A stretch of DNA of 40,619 nucleotides from Paulinella micropora (GCA_009731375.1 BJOX01000152.1:57227-97845), one strand, 5' to 3'. Positions 1-9,301 are shown, counted from the stretch's first letter. Translations and numbers: made by a program. Notes: generated by a model not told the origin, from the sequence alone.

Positions 1-2
1 TA

Positions 3-1472
3 AAAAACTTAGACCTTACCAACACAAACATAGTGGGCTTATACACAGATAGGGTGCCAGAAGATGCAGACCCAGTAAATCTTTATTTTACCAACAACCG
101 ATTTGATGCGAGGTTGGCTTTAAAATCTACGGCCGACTTAAAAGAAGGCACTAATCTATACTATACTGATGTTAGGTTTGATGCGCGACTAACTACTAAA
201 TCAACCACTAACCTAGCCGAAGGCACCAATTTATATTATACTAATGCTAGGTTTGACACTCAATTAGCAACAAAGAGCACAACCAACTTATCCGAAGGAA
301 CTAACTTATACTACACCACAGCAAGGGCTAATACAGATTTTGACACAAGGATAGCAACTAAATCAATAGATGCTTTAAGTGATGTAATCATAACAGGCAC
401 CCCCGCCGATAACCAACTGCTCATTTACAGCACTGGGCAATGGCGAAATGTTGCTTCTCCTTTTCTTAGATTGGATGGTCTCGCTATGATGATAGGGGAT
501 TTAAATATGGGAAGTTTTAATGTAGCAAATGTTGGTAATGTTGATGGTATTGATGTTTCGGCTCTTGATAGTTCTGTGGTTAAACTAACAGGAGACCAGA
601 CTATAACAGGGAATAAAATATTTACTACTTATGTGGGGGTAAAAGACTCAAATCCATTAAACACAGGTAAGTTATTCTTTAATTACAACAATAATATGGG
701 TTCTATTTATTCGTCGGAGGCGGGTGGAGCCACGGGCTATCCACTAACTATTGTCGGCTCTTCCATACTTTTTGCACCAACAACAGGGGGCGGAATGACA
801 TTGACAAATAATGTTTTAAATTTTAACAGCACAACAGCAATCAGCGGACTTCCAGCCCCATTCTATGACGGCGATGCTTCAACAAAAGCATATACTGATA
901 CGAAACTAGCCAAGGACGGCACAGTGGCTATGACGGGCAGTTTAAATATGGGTGGATTTAACATAACAAATGTTGGTAATGTTGACAACATTGATGTATC
1001 CACCCTTGATACTTCTGTGGTCAAACTAACAGGAGACCAAACCATAGCTGGTATTAAGACATTTAGCAGTATAATAAATGCGAGTGCGGGGATTGATATG
1101 AAAAGTCAAAGCATAACAAATGTTAATCTTGTTGATGGTATTGATGTTTCCACCCTTGACACTTCGGTTGTTAAATTAACAGGAGACCAAACCATAGCAG
1201 GAAATAAAAAATTTACATCAACAATAGAAGTGCGTGGCGCCACAGCTCCAACCGCTTTTGATGGTATCGGTATTGCCTTTGATACGGCGACAAATATAGG
1301 AATGATTGCCGCACAAAAAGTAGCAACTGCGGCTTATTATCCAATACAAATAACTGGCTCGTATGTAGATTTATACGCAGGCAATACTTTAATTGCTACC
1401 GCGACTGGCACTACATTATCTTTAAACAACAACAAAATAACAAACTTAGCCACACCAACAGCAACAAAATAA
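3..1472 (+). pseudogene. Viral fibre (S74 fibre) gene, N-terminal part, 5' cut by window edge and 3' frameshifted
   Basis: The frame is open from the first bases of the window, so the true start lies upstream; the first start-like codon inside is a GTG at 33, which I do not believe is the start. Residues about 15-110 (counted from 33) hold a fibre repeat of the type GTNLYYTxxRFD, four copies. Further on, a second repeat containing DVSTLDTSVVKLTGDQTIAG recurs at about 165, 315 and 370. Both are typical of trimeric beta-rich tail and receptor-binding fibres of phages and large DNA viruses (family knowledge). The frame is broken at the 3' end by an exact 32-bp tandem duplication (1431-1494), after which the fibre sequence continues in another frame at about 1495-3883. 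Role inferred: stalk of a host-attachment fibre. Fibre identity is strong; exact function is inference. Confidence 0.8.
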
Positions 1473-1494
1473 CAAACTTAGCCACACCAACAGC
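1431..1494. repeat. 32-bp exact tandem duplication causing a frameshift
   Basis: Bases 1431-1462 are repeated exactly at 1463-1494. Since 32 is not a multiple of three, the fibre frame shifts from phase 0 to phase 2, which is exactly the phase of the downstream fibre frame. It is either a real replication-slippage lesion or an assembly error. Confidence 0.9.
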
Positions 1495-1555
1495 AACAAC
1501 AGACGGGGCAAACAAAAGTTATGTAGATACATTAGACGGACAAAATGTTAAACTA

Positions 1556-3883
1556 ATGGGAAACCAAACCATAGCAGGAACAAAGACATTCAGCAATGCC
1601 ATAACATCTAATGACAAAATAACAACAGCGATAAACGCTCCGATAATTATTGGAAAATCATCAAAGTTGGCAGGAATAACAGGCGGTTTAGAATTATACG
1701 GCACGACAGCCAATGCGAATGGCCCGCACATACAAGCATATACGAGCGCGGACAATTATCCTTTGTTTCAGGTATTGAATTATCAACACAACGCTATTTA
1801 TATAGCTTTTGATTGCTATTATGACTTTGCTGGCTGGAAATCCAGCGCCTCGGGTTCTTGTTTTCAAATAAGTAAAGAGTTTGACCAACTCAACTTTAAT
1901 TACAAAGTAGCAACCGCGGGAAACAGCGTGGAAGGCATACAGACAACTAGTGCTATGTTCATAAACAAATTAGGCACCGTTACAATAGTTAATGATTTAA
2001 ATATGAATAGCAAAAAAATAACGAGTTTGGCCGACCCGTCCGCTTCAACAGATGGAGCCAACAAAAATTACGTAGATACAAAAGATGGGCAAAATGTAAA
2101 ACTAACAGGAGACCAAACAATAACGGGAATTAAAATATTTAATGGAACGAGAAATGATATAAGAGCACTAAATTTGTTAAGCCAAGCCGATTTTAATAAT
2201 GTGGATATCATTAACGGCGGAAATATCACGTATAACGGAGCGCGGATATTGAACCAAAATGGAGGAGACGCATTCTTTTCACAGACAACGGGCGATTACT
2301 ACTCTTTCTTATACACTCTAAATACGGCTTCAAGTGGAACCGCAGACCAACGAGGATATGTATTCACAAATATTGCTTATGATGTCGCAAAAGGAGCAGG
2401 GCTTTATATTTCAAAACTTTCAGATAGTAAATTCGTTTCATCTGATATCGTCCGTTTCAATAACGCGGGCGGTATGAGGTTTTATGGTGCCTTAGATATG
2501 AATTCAAACAATATAACGAGTGGCGGAACAATAACAGGAACAACAATAACAGGAACAACAATAACCGCGAGCACCAAAATAACGACATCATCAGGCAAAC
2601 CGATAATCATAGGCAATACAACAAAGGGGACGGGGCCGTCGGCAGGATTAGAAATATATGGTGCTTATGGTGATTTTACAGCGGGGCCACATATACAAGC
2701 GATTACAACGGAGGACGCATACCCCCTATTTACGATAGCCAATTTAGGGCATAACAATATAATTCTTGCTTTTGATGCTTATTTAGATAATGCGGGATGG
2801 AAATCAAGTTATGCGAATGCGAATTTCCGAATAGCAAAGGTAAGTAATACACTATCTTTTGGCTATAAGTCAGGAATAGTGGCGGGGAGTGCTATAACCT
2901 GGTCTGAGGCGATGAACATAGATAATGCGGGGGCAATAACAGCGAATGCGGGTATATCTGTTGTTAATAGCACGGTGGATATAAGAGGAGAAGCAAGAAC
3001 TGGAACTCATCCAACACCAGTTGGCTTATATGTCTCAGCCAATCTCGGTCAAGCATCTGCCGGTGTTGAATTTAGGCACAGCAACGGGACGCGGGGAATT
3101 GGTTTTGGTTATAATTCAATATACGCGACGGGAAGCAATACCAATCAAGACTTAAATTTTTATTCAAAAGGAACTGGGCTGATATATGCTCAGAACGATT
3201 TAGTAGTCGGAGCGAACAAAAAATTATGTATAGATAGAAAGAATGCCACTGTTAATAAATTAGTTATATACGATTATGATACAAATTCCACGACAGAGTT
3301 TCAAGGCTTTGGAACTGGAAGCGGTATATTCATTTACAACGTGCCAGTTGGCAATAGCCACGTATTTTATGATGGCGCGGTAACTGAATTATTTAGAATT
3401 AATAGCACAGCAATCACTGCTTCAAAATTAATAACAGCGAATGCGGGAATTACATACTCTGGGGTGCTAACAACGGCATCGGCATCAGCTAATGGAGCAA
3501 AAATATGTATTCAAGGAGCAACAAACGGAACAAATGCGAGAGGGATATTTATGTGGGACGTTGGAGATACAAACTGGGGTATTTATATGGGTCAGTCTGG
3601 GGCGGGTAGGTCGTTGAGTGGAGGAACAGCACCCGCAGGATATGGATTTAGTAGTTATGCTGTAAGATTTAGAGTTGTTAATGATTCCACTAATGGATTT
3701 ATATGGGAAAATAATGCGAATAATGCGATAATGTCGTTGAGAGGAAGCGATGGTCAGTTATGGGTATCGGCTAGTCCTATCGTGACATCAGACAGACGAA
3801 AAAAAGAAGACATAAAGGAATGTTTAGGCTTAGATTTTATCAACAAGTTAAATCCAGTCTGTTATCGTATGATTGATGATTAA
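1556..3883 (+). pseudogene. Viral fibre gene, central part with the start of the Peptidase_S74 chaperone domain
   Basis: Continuation of the fibre gene in the shifted frame; coding sense extends upstream of the ATG to about 1495, so this ATG is unlikely to be a real start. The 775 residues contain two more VKLTGDQTI-type repeats and two copies of a roughly 90-residue block (about residues 28-120 and 360-450) marked by PIIIG, GPHIQA and AGWKSS. The last 38 residues begin a Peptidase_S74 (intramolecular chaperone of endosialidase) domain: TSDRRKKEDIK (Ser745-Asp746) followed by GLDFINKLNPVCYR. In known families this domain trimerises fibres and then cleaves itself off at the conserved Ser-Asp. 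The frame ends at a TAA (3881-3883) in the middle of the domain, and the rest of the domain follows in the same frame. Confidence 0.85.
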
Positions 3884-3937
3884 AAAAAATGTAGGACTGG
3901 CTTAATAGCACAGGAATTAGAAGACATATTATAAGAA

Positions 3938-4249
3938 ATGGATATGTTAGATTTTGGAGGATTTGTAAAAGAAACAATAATGGTTCCGTGTCCGAAGCAA
4001 AAAGCGGAATACGAATTGAAAGGTAAAAGTATTAATCCAGAAGATGTTAAATGTGTTGATAGTGGCGATGTTGGCTATGGTATAGGTTATACTGAGTTTG
4101 TCGCCCCGTTAATTAAGGCTGTTCAACAATTATCAGAAAAGGTGATTTATTTAGAAAAAGAAAATAAAACTTTACTTAATATACTACAAGACCAAGCAAA
4201 CCAATTAGCAGAAATCAGAGCAGTCGTATTTCCTACAAATGCCCCCTAG
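3938..4249 (+). pseudogene. C-terminal half of the Peptidase_S74 domain of the fibre gene
   Basis: Same phase as the preceding frame, separated from it only by TAA codons at 3881 and 3932. The 17 codons between them read as S74 sequence (GLIAQELEDIL, matching the usual G-x-I-A-Q-E-L motif). The 103 residues contain the YTEFVAPLIKAVQQLSEKV motif and a C-terminal coiled coil, which normally close S74 domains. The ATG at 3938 is therefore probably an internal Met of a broken gene, although separate expression of the chaperone half cannot be excluded. It ends in TAG, overlapping the next gene by 11 bases (GCCCCCTAG region). Confidence 0.82.
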
Positions 4250-4583
4250 ATTACACCCGCCGCCACCTATTATTGATATGGCGGATGGCGAAATGACACC
4301 AGAATTGAAGAACCGCGTGCTAGATGTTCAAATTAAGCAGGAAGAAAAAAAAATTGACCACGAATACGAGGACAGCTGGGATTGCTGTTTGACTAAGCGG
4401 AAAACCGACAGTCGTCTTATTAAATACTTATTTCAAATGGGTATCATTATCGCCATTATAACCCTTTGTATCGTGAGGTTATCTGAAAAGAACTTACCGT
4501 GCGAGACAGCCAACACGTATGTGGGAATTTTAACACTATTAATAGGCATCTGCCTTCCTAGCCCATCTAGTTCAAAGAAGTGA
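4239..4583 (+). CDS. Small protein with two predicted membrane segments
   Basis: A 114-residue protein with a Pro-rich N-terminus (PPRLHPPPP), a charged middle and two hydrophobic segments near the C-terminus: MGIIIAIITLCIVRL and a stretch around TYVGILTLLIGICL. A short luminal loop with a Cys lies between them. Its ATG overlaps the end of the fibre gene by 11 bases; a second ATG at 4278 is an alternative start. No family recognised. In compact viruses of this lineage small membrane proteins often join the virion or the infected-cell membrane, but that is inference. It ends tail-to-tail with the minus-strand Cys-rich gene, sharing 12 bases. Confidence 0.6.
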   Translation: MPPRLHPPPPIIDMADGEMTPELKNRVLDVQIKQEEKKIDHEYEDSWDCCLTKRKTDSRLIKYLFQMGIIIAIITLCIVRLSEKNLPCETANTYVGILTLLIGICLPSPSSSKK

Positions 4584-4832
4584 GCATTCATGTAGCTGTA
4601 TTTTATACCAAGAAGCATCACCAGCACACATCAAAGGTAAAGCCTCATCCCATCCGACACACCAATCGCTCATCGGCTTATACACACATTTAAATTTTGT
4701 TTCTATTCCTTTTTGAATACAATAAAGACAACTTTCATTTTTTTTATCGCTAACTCGTGAATAGAAATCACAAGCAGTCCGAGCAGAAATATTAATTAAT
4801 AAAAAGTTTATGAGCAGTAATATAGAGAGCAT
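4572..4832 (-). CDS. Short secreted Cys-rich protein, PSI-like cysteine pattern
   Basis: Reading from the ATG at 4832 gives 86 residues. An upstream in-frame GTG exists, but ATG is preferred. The first 19 or so residues form a good signal peptide (a Leu/Ile-rich core followed by SARTA). The mature part carries seven cysteines, including ESCLYC, KCVY and DWCVGW, reminiscent of the small PSI (plexin-semaphorin-integrin) fold. I see no paralogue in the window. The signal peptide plus cysteine pattern argues that this minus-strand frame is a real gene and not a shadow; the plus strand opposite it has no long frame from 4584 to 4809. Function unknown; secreted or luminal envelope factor is speculation. 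Confidence 0.5.
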   Translation of the reverse strand: MLSILLLINFLLINISARTACDFYSRVSDKKNESCLYCIQKGIETKFKCVYKPMSDWCVGWDEALPLMCAGDASWYKIQLHECSLL

Positions 4833-5208
4833 CACAATGACTGACTATAAATTCCAGAAGATTATTTTTCTGAGTAATGATTTTCCAGGAGGTGCGGGCG
4901 GTAGCAAAACATTTGACAAAACCATAAAATTGAACTTTACCCCAACTAGAATGAATGTTAAGTATATACACTATATGAATGATATGACTGAAACGAAAAC
5001 AAAAATTCTTCATATGGACCGCATTGGAATTATTGGCACATTCGCAGACAGCAACGTCGCAAACATTTCCAATCTTAGCTACAACTTGGGGATAATTAAT
5101 TGGACCGACGGACAATACAGTTTTAGAGTGCTTAAAACGGACAATGGTAGTATTGAGACTGACCTCTTGGGTGGAAGAATTGTTATTTGTTTGGAATTTC
5201 TCGCATAA
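4810..5208 (+). CDS. Unknown beta-rich 132-residue viral protein
   Basis: The frame starts at ATG 4810, just after an AT-rich stretch (taattaataaaaag); a second ATG at 4846 (MTDYKFQKI) would avoid overlap with the divergent Cys-rich gene. The sequence alternates hydrophobic and polar residues with several Gly/Asn/Asp turns (FLSNDFPGGAGGSKTF, GIINWTDGQYSFRVL), suggesting a beta-sandwich. There are no cysteines and no signal peptide. It lies directly upstream of the packaging ATPase, 15 bases before its ATG. No family recognised; a minor virion component is a reasonable but unproven guess. Confidence 0.6.
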   Translation: MSSNIESITMTDYKFQKIIFLSNDFPGGAGGSKTFDKTIKLNFTPTRMNVKYIHYMNDMTETKTKILHMDRIGIIGTFADSNVANISNLSYNLGIINWTDGQYSFRVLKTDNGSIETDLLGGRIVICLEFLA

Positions 5209-5223
5209 TAAAAATATAGAGTG

Positions 5224-6045
5224 ATGGAAAAAATAAATAATGTAAAGGTGAAACCAGTCAAGCAAAACGGAGATGGCGACAAGTTGGCAAAAGGACATAA
5301 CTTATTTGATGAACCGTATGCCAATATTTTTCTTCTCGCTCGCAAGAAGAGTGGCAAGACGACCGCACTGTTTGAAATCCTGAAACGAACGACGGACAAA
5401 AAGACCCGTATTGTTATTATTGCCAGCACGATACACAAAGACCACATCTACAAAGAAATGGTTAAGCACTTCAAGAAGAAGGGCAACCCAATGGCGATAT
5501 ACACATATTTGAAAACGGATGGACTGTCTGTTATTGATTACGAGTTAGACAAGCTGAATAAACCCGACGAAGAGCAAGAAGAAGGCGAGATTGTTCAAGA
5601 CGAGAAAGAAGAACCGAAGCCGAAGTTTCTTTATTTTGGTAAAGAGGAAGAGAAGAAACAGGGACAAGCCCCAGCGGAGAGACCGAGCAAATACATTACA
5701 CCAGAAGTCGTGTTCGTGCTAGACGATTTAGGTAGTGGGTTGAGGGATAAGTCTGTGAGCGACCTGTTAAAGAAAAACCGCCACTACAAGTCAAAGGTGA
5801 TTATGAGCTCGCAGTATCTTAACGACCTAAAACCTGAGGCGATTAAACAATTAGACTACCTTCTTATTTTTCCTGGTCAGAGTGTTGATAAAATTGAACT
5901 CGTGTATAAACATTTAGACCTCGGCTACGACCTAGACTACTTCATTGAAAAATACCACGAGGCTACAAAGGAACGGTTTAACTTTTTGTATGTGGATGCG
6001 GTATCGGACGAGCTAAGGCAGAATTTTAACAAAAGATTTTTGTAA
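5224..6045 (+). CDS. A32-like (FtsK/HerA superfamily) genome-packaging ATPase
   Basis: 273 residues from ATG 5224 (a GTG lies one codon upstream). Walker A is LLARKKSGKTTALFEIL (Gly44-Lys45-Thr46) and Walker B is VVFVLDDLG (Asp167-Asp168), followed by MSSQYLNDLKPEAIKQLDYLLIF, which fits the post-Walker-B motif of A32-type ATPases. These enzymes pump the genome into preformed double-jelly-roll capsids. A strongly charged, Glu/Lys-rich insert occupies about residues 112-155 between the two motifs and is unusually long. The first Gly of the P-loop is replaced (ARKKSGKT). Together with the MCP, penton and protease this completes the core morphogenesis set. Confidence 0.9.
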   Translation: MEKINNVKVKPVKQNGDGDKLAKGHNLFDEPYANIFLLARKKSGKTTALFEILKRTTDKKTRIVIIASTIHKDHIYKEMVKHFKKKGNPMAIYTYLKTDGLSVIDYELDKLNKPDEEQEEGEIVQDEKEEPKPKFLYFGKEEEKKQGQAPAERPSKYITPEVVFVLDDLGSGLRDKSVSDLLKKNRHYKSKVIMSSQYLNDLKPEAIKQLDYLLIFPGQSVDKIELVYKHLDLGYDLDYFIEKYHEATKERFNFLYVDAVSDELRQNFNKRFL

Positions 6046-6075
6046 CAAAAAAATCACTCGTTATTTTTTTTATAT

Positions 6076-6105
6076 ATTATTTATTTTTTTCAGAACATTA
6101 TATAG
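6076..6105 (+). promoter_or_regulatory. Putative viral promoter of the small basic protein gene
   Basis: ATTATTTATTTTTTT (6076-6090), then 7 bases, then ATTATATAG directly before the ATG at 6106. The same two-part pattern precedes the MCP gene (13864-13895), the lectin-like gene (15486-15510) and the zinc-protein gene (16788-16815). Recurrence at gene starts is seen in the sequence; promoter function is inferred. Confidence 0.5.
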
Positions 6106-6423
6106 ATGCCAACATCGCCAGTAATTATTTCAAGACCATCAGGTTACAACATCAGCTACAATCCTTCAATGCCCCAGAAAGGAGGTGCGAAGAACAAGAA
6201 GAATGGAAAAAAGAAATGATGTCAGAAAGGAGGAAAAGTAAATTGGAAGAAGGTAGGACAAGCCATATTGGATGCTAATAGTTTTATTAAAAAGAATAAA
6301 TTGGTTTCAAAGGGTGCTACTTTTCTTAACGACATTGGAGTGCCATATGCTGGAAAGGTTGCGATGGCGGCGGCCAAACAGGGATACGGAAAGCAACGAG
6401 GCGGAGCAGTCAAATTTCGGTAG
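6106..6423 (+). pseudogene. Small basic Gly/Lys-rich protein (pX/pVI-like candidate) with an in-frame TGA
   Basis: Begins at ATG 6106 right after a promoter-like motif. The first 37 codons are Lys/Gly-rich (PQKGGAKNKKNGKKK) and end at TGA 6217-6219. The same frame then continues without another stop to TAG 6421-6423 with clearly protein-like sequence (KGGKVNWKKVGQAI, then an Ala/Gly-rich amphipathic stretch GKVAMAAAKQGYGKQRGG). The gene, 106 codons long counting the stop, therefore has one nonsense lesion or recoded codon. Size, basic charge and GG motifs recall the small DNA-condensing or membrane-active core peptides that adenovirus-like proteases process; that comparison is inference. The protease gene lies just downstream. 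Confidence 0.6.
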
Positions 6424-6453
6424 GGACAAGCCCCTACAACCCCCTGGTGGGTT
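6420..6453 (+). terminator. Two adjacent GC hairpins at the 3' end of the basic-protein gene
   Basis: GTAGGGACAAGCCCCTAC (6420-6437; 6-bp stem, overlapping the TAG stop) is followed directly by AACCCCCTGGTGGGTT (6438-6453; 5-bp stem). A related pair follows the protease stop at 12927-12958. Likely an RNA 3'-end signal, as hairpins serve in Mimivirus-like viruses; inferred. Confidence 0.5.
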
Positions 6454-6505
6454 CAAATAAAAAACTAAACCTTCTATTATTTTTTTTACTAATAATATAT
6501 ACAAT

Positions 6506-6922
6506 ATGAAGACCAAAACTCGTGGAGGTGCGGAGGCGAAGTCTCTGCGAAAACAACGACTGCCGAGGATATACAGAACCAAAGATGGCCGACCATATAT
6601 TAAAGTGAAAGGGGAGCCTCGCAAGCGAGGCGTTCGCACACGTGCGACGAAACGAGCATATCTCAACTTTGGCGAGAAAACGAATGACCTTTCAACACTT
6701 CAAATCGTTAAACTATTTTTGAAATATATGGGGAAGACGAAAACAAAGAATAAACGAAAGACGAAAGAGCGAATAGTTAAGTCCGAATTTGAGCGTCTTG
6801 AATACGAGAACCGCAACCAGATACAAGACAACTTACAGAAAAAATATGACCTGATACACGAGCAGGAAGAAAAGGAAAAGAAGAAAAGGGATGAGATAGA
6901 AGAAGAAAAGAAAAGGTTGCAA
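6506..6922 (+). CDS. Adenovirus-type protease gene, first copy, truncated by the 10-N gap
   Basis: N-terminal 139 codons of the same gene seen whole at 11224-12927. The gap at 6923 cuts it off within the charged coiled-coil region, before the catalytic domain. It matches the complete copy except for one residue (Glu versus Asp, base 6793 versus 11511). It is part of an unmerged contig overlap and should not be counted as a second gene. Confidence 0.85.
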
Positions 6923-6932
6923 NNNNNNNNNN
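6923..6932. other. Assembly gap of 10 N
   Basis: Ten N. The sequence ending at 6922 and the sequence starting at 6933 are the two ends of one 4,708-bp repeat, so the gap marks an unmerged contig overlap. Confidence 0.95.
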
Positions 6933-6933
6933 C

Positions 6934-8601
6934 GGCGGAAATATCACGTATAACGGAGCGCGGATATTGAACCAAAATGGAGGAGACGCATTCTTTTCAC
7001 AGACAACGGGCGATTACTACTCTTTCTTATACACTCTAAATACGGCTTCAAGTGGAACCGCAGACCAACGAGGATATGTATTCACAAATATTGCTTATGA
7101 TGTCGCAAAAGGAGCAGGGCTTTATATTTCAAAACTTTCAGATAGTAAATTCGTTTCATCTGATATCGTCCGTTTCAATAACGCGGGCGGTATGAGGTTT
7201 TATGGTGCCTTAGATATGAATTCAAACAATATAACGAGTGGCGGAACAATAACAGGAACAACAATAACAGGAACAACAATAACCGCGAGCACCAAAATAA
7301 CGACATCATCAGGCAAACCGATAATCATAGGCAATACAACAAAGGGGACGGGGCCGTCGGCAGGATTAGAAATATATGGTGCTTATGGTGATTTTACAGC
7401 GGGGCCACATATACAAGCGATTACAACGGAGGACGCATACCCCCTATTTACGATAGCCAATTTAGGGCATAACAATATAATTCTTGCTTTTGATGCTTAT
7501 TTAGATAATGCGGGATGGAAATCAAGTTATGCGAATGCGAATTTCCGAATAGCAAAGGTAAGTAATACACTATCTTTTGGCTATAAGTCAGGAATAGTGG
7601 CGGGGAGTGCTATAACCTGGTCTGAGGCGATGAACATAGATAATGCGGGGGCAATAACAGCGAATGCGGGTATATCTGTTGTTAATAGCACGGTGGATAT
7701 AAGAGGAGAAGCAAGAACTGGAACTCATCCAACACCAGTTGGCTTATATGTCTCAGCCAATCTCGGTCAAGCATCTGCCGGTGTTGAATTTAGGCACAGC
7801 AACGGGACGCGGGGAATTGGTTTTGGTTATAATTCAATATACGCGACGGGAAGCAATACCAATCAAGACTTAAATTTTTATTCAAAAGGAACTGGGCTGA
7901 TATATGCTCAGAACGATTTAGTAGTCGGAGCGAACAAAAAATTATGTATAGATAGAAAGAATGCCACTGTTAATAAATTAGTTATATACGATTATGATAC
8001 AAATTCCACGACAGAGTTTCAAGGCTTTGGAACTGGAAGCGGTATATTCATTTACAACGTGCCAGTTGGCAATAGCCACGTATTTTATGATGGCGCGGTA
8101 ACTGAATTATTTAGAATTAATAGCACAGCAATCACTGCTTCAAAATTAATAACAGCGAATGCGGGAATTACATACTCTGGGGTGCTAACAACGGCATCGG
8201 CATCAGCTAATGGAGCAAAAATATGTATTCAAGGAGCAACAAACGGAACAAATGCGAGAGGGATATTTATGTGGGACGTTGGAGATACAAACTGGGGTAT
8301 TTATATGGGTCAGTCTGGGGCGGGTAGGTCGTTGAGTGGAGGAACAGCACCCGCAGGATATGGATTTAGTAGTTATGCTGTAAGATTTAGAGTTGTTAAT
8401 GATTCCACTAATGGATTTATATGGGAAAATAATGCGAATAATGCGATAATGTCGTTGAGAGGAAGCGATGGTCAGTTATGGGTATCGGCTAGTCCTATCG
8501 TGACATCAGACAGACGAAAAAAAGAAGACATAAAGGAATGTTTAGGCTTAGATTTTATCAACAAGTTAAATCCAGTCTGTTATCGTATGATTGATGATTA
8601 A
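6934..8601 (+). pseudogene. Fibre gene, second copy, central part and start of S74 domain
   Basis: Open from the gap edge at 6934, identical in protein to the end of the frame at 1556-3883, and stopped by the same in-frame TAA (8599-8601). The second fibre block (PIIIG, GPHIQA, AGWKSS) and the TSDRRKK S74 motif are present. Confidence 0.85.
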
Positions 8602-8655
8602 AAAAAATGTAGGACTGGCTTAATAGCACAGGAATTAGAAGACATATTATAAGAA

Positions 8656-8967
8656 ATGGATATGTTAGATTTTGGAGGATTTGTAAAAGAAACAATAATG
8701 GTTCCGTGTCCGAAGCAAAAAGCGGAATACGAATTGAAAGGTAAAAGTATTAATCCAGAAGATGTTAAATGTGTTGATAGTGGCGATGTTGGCTATGGTA
8801 TAGGTTATACTGAGTTTGTCGCCCCGTTAATTAAGGCTGTTCAACAATTATCAGAAAAGGTGATTTATTTAGAAAAAGAAAATAAAACTTTACTTAATAT
8901 ACTACAAGACCAAGCAAACCAATTAGCAGAAATCAGAGCAGTCGTATTTCCTACAAATGCCCCCTAG
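8656..8967 (+). pseudogene. C-terminal half of S74 domain, second copy
   Basis: Duplicate of 3938-4249, again separated from the preceding frame only by in-frame TAA codons at 8599 and 8650. Confidence 0.82.
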
Positions 8968-9301
8968 ATTACACCCGCCGCCACCTATTATTGATATGGC
9001 GGATGGCGAAATGACACCAGAATTGAAGAACCGCGTGCTAGATGTTCAAATTAAGCAGGAAGAAAAAAAAATTGACCACGAATACGAGGACAGCTGGGAT
9101 TGCTGTTTGACTAAGCGGAAAACCGACAGTCGTCTTATTAAATACTTATTTCAAATGGGTATCATTATCGCCATTATAACCCTTTGTATCGTGAGGTTAT
9201 CTGAAAAGAACTTACCGTGCGAGACAGCCAACACGTATGTGGGAATTTTAACACTATTAATAGGCATCTGCCTTCCTAGCCCATCTAGTTCAAAGAAGTG
9301 A
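8957..9301 (+). CDS. Two-membrane-segment small protein, second copy
   Basis: Identical to the product of 4239-4583, with the same 11-base overlap with the fibre C-terminus. Confidence 0.6.
   Translation: MPPRLHPPPPIIDMADGEMTPELKNRVLDVQIKQEEKKIDHEYEDSWDCCLTKRKTDSRLIKYLFQMGIIIAIITLCIVRLSEKNLPCETANTYVGILTLLIGICLPSPSSSKK

Larger units (their letters stand above)
2215..6922 (+). repeat. 4,708-bp direct repeat, copy 1 (contig overlap)
   Basis: Base-for-base the same as 6933-11640 at an offset of 4,718; the one difference I found is G at 6793 against C at 11511. Copy 1 ends exactly at the N gap and copy 2 starts exactly after it. Confidence 0.93.

Noticed and set aside
4792-5298. 168-residue minus-strand frame opposite the beta-rich protein, and its copy at 9510
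   Set aside because: Overlaps two better-supported genes, no signal or domain; shadow frame.
3881-6219. A variant genetic code (TAA, TGA as sense) for the whole virus
   Set aside because: Only two of the genes carry in-frame stops. The 1,101-, 567- and 508-residue genes have none and end in normal stops, which does not fit general reassignment.
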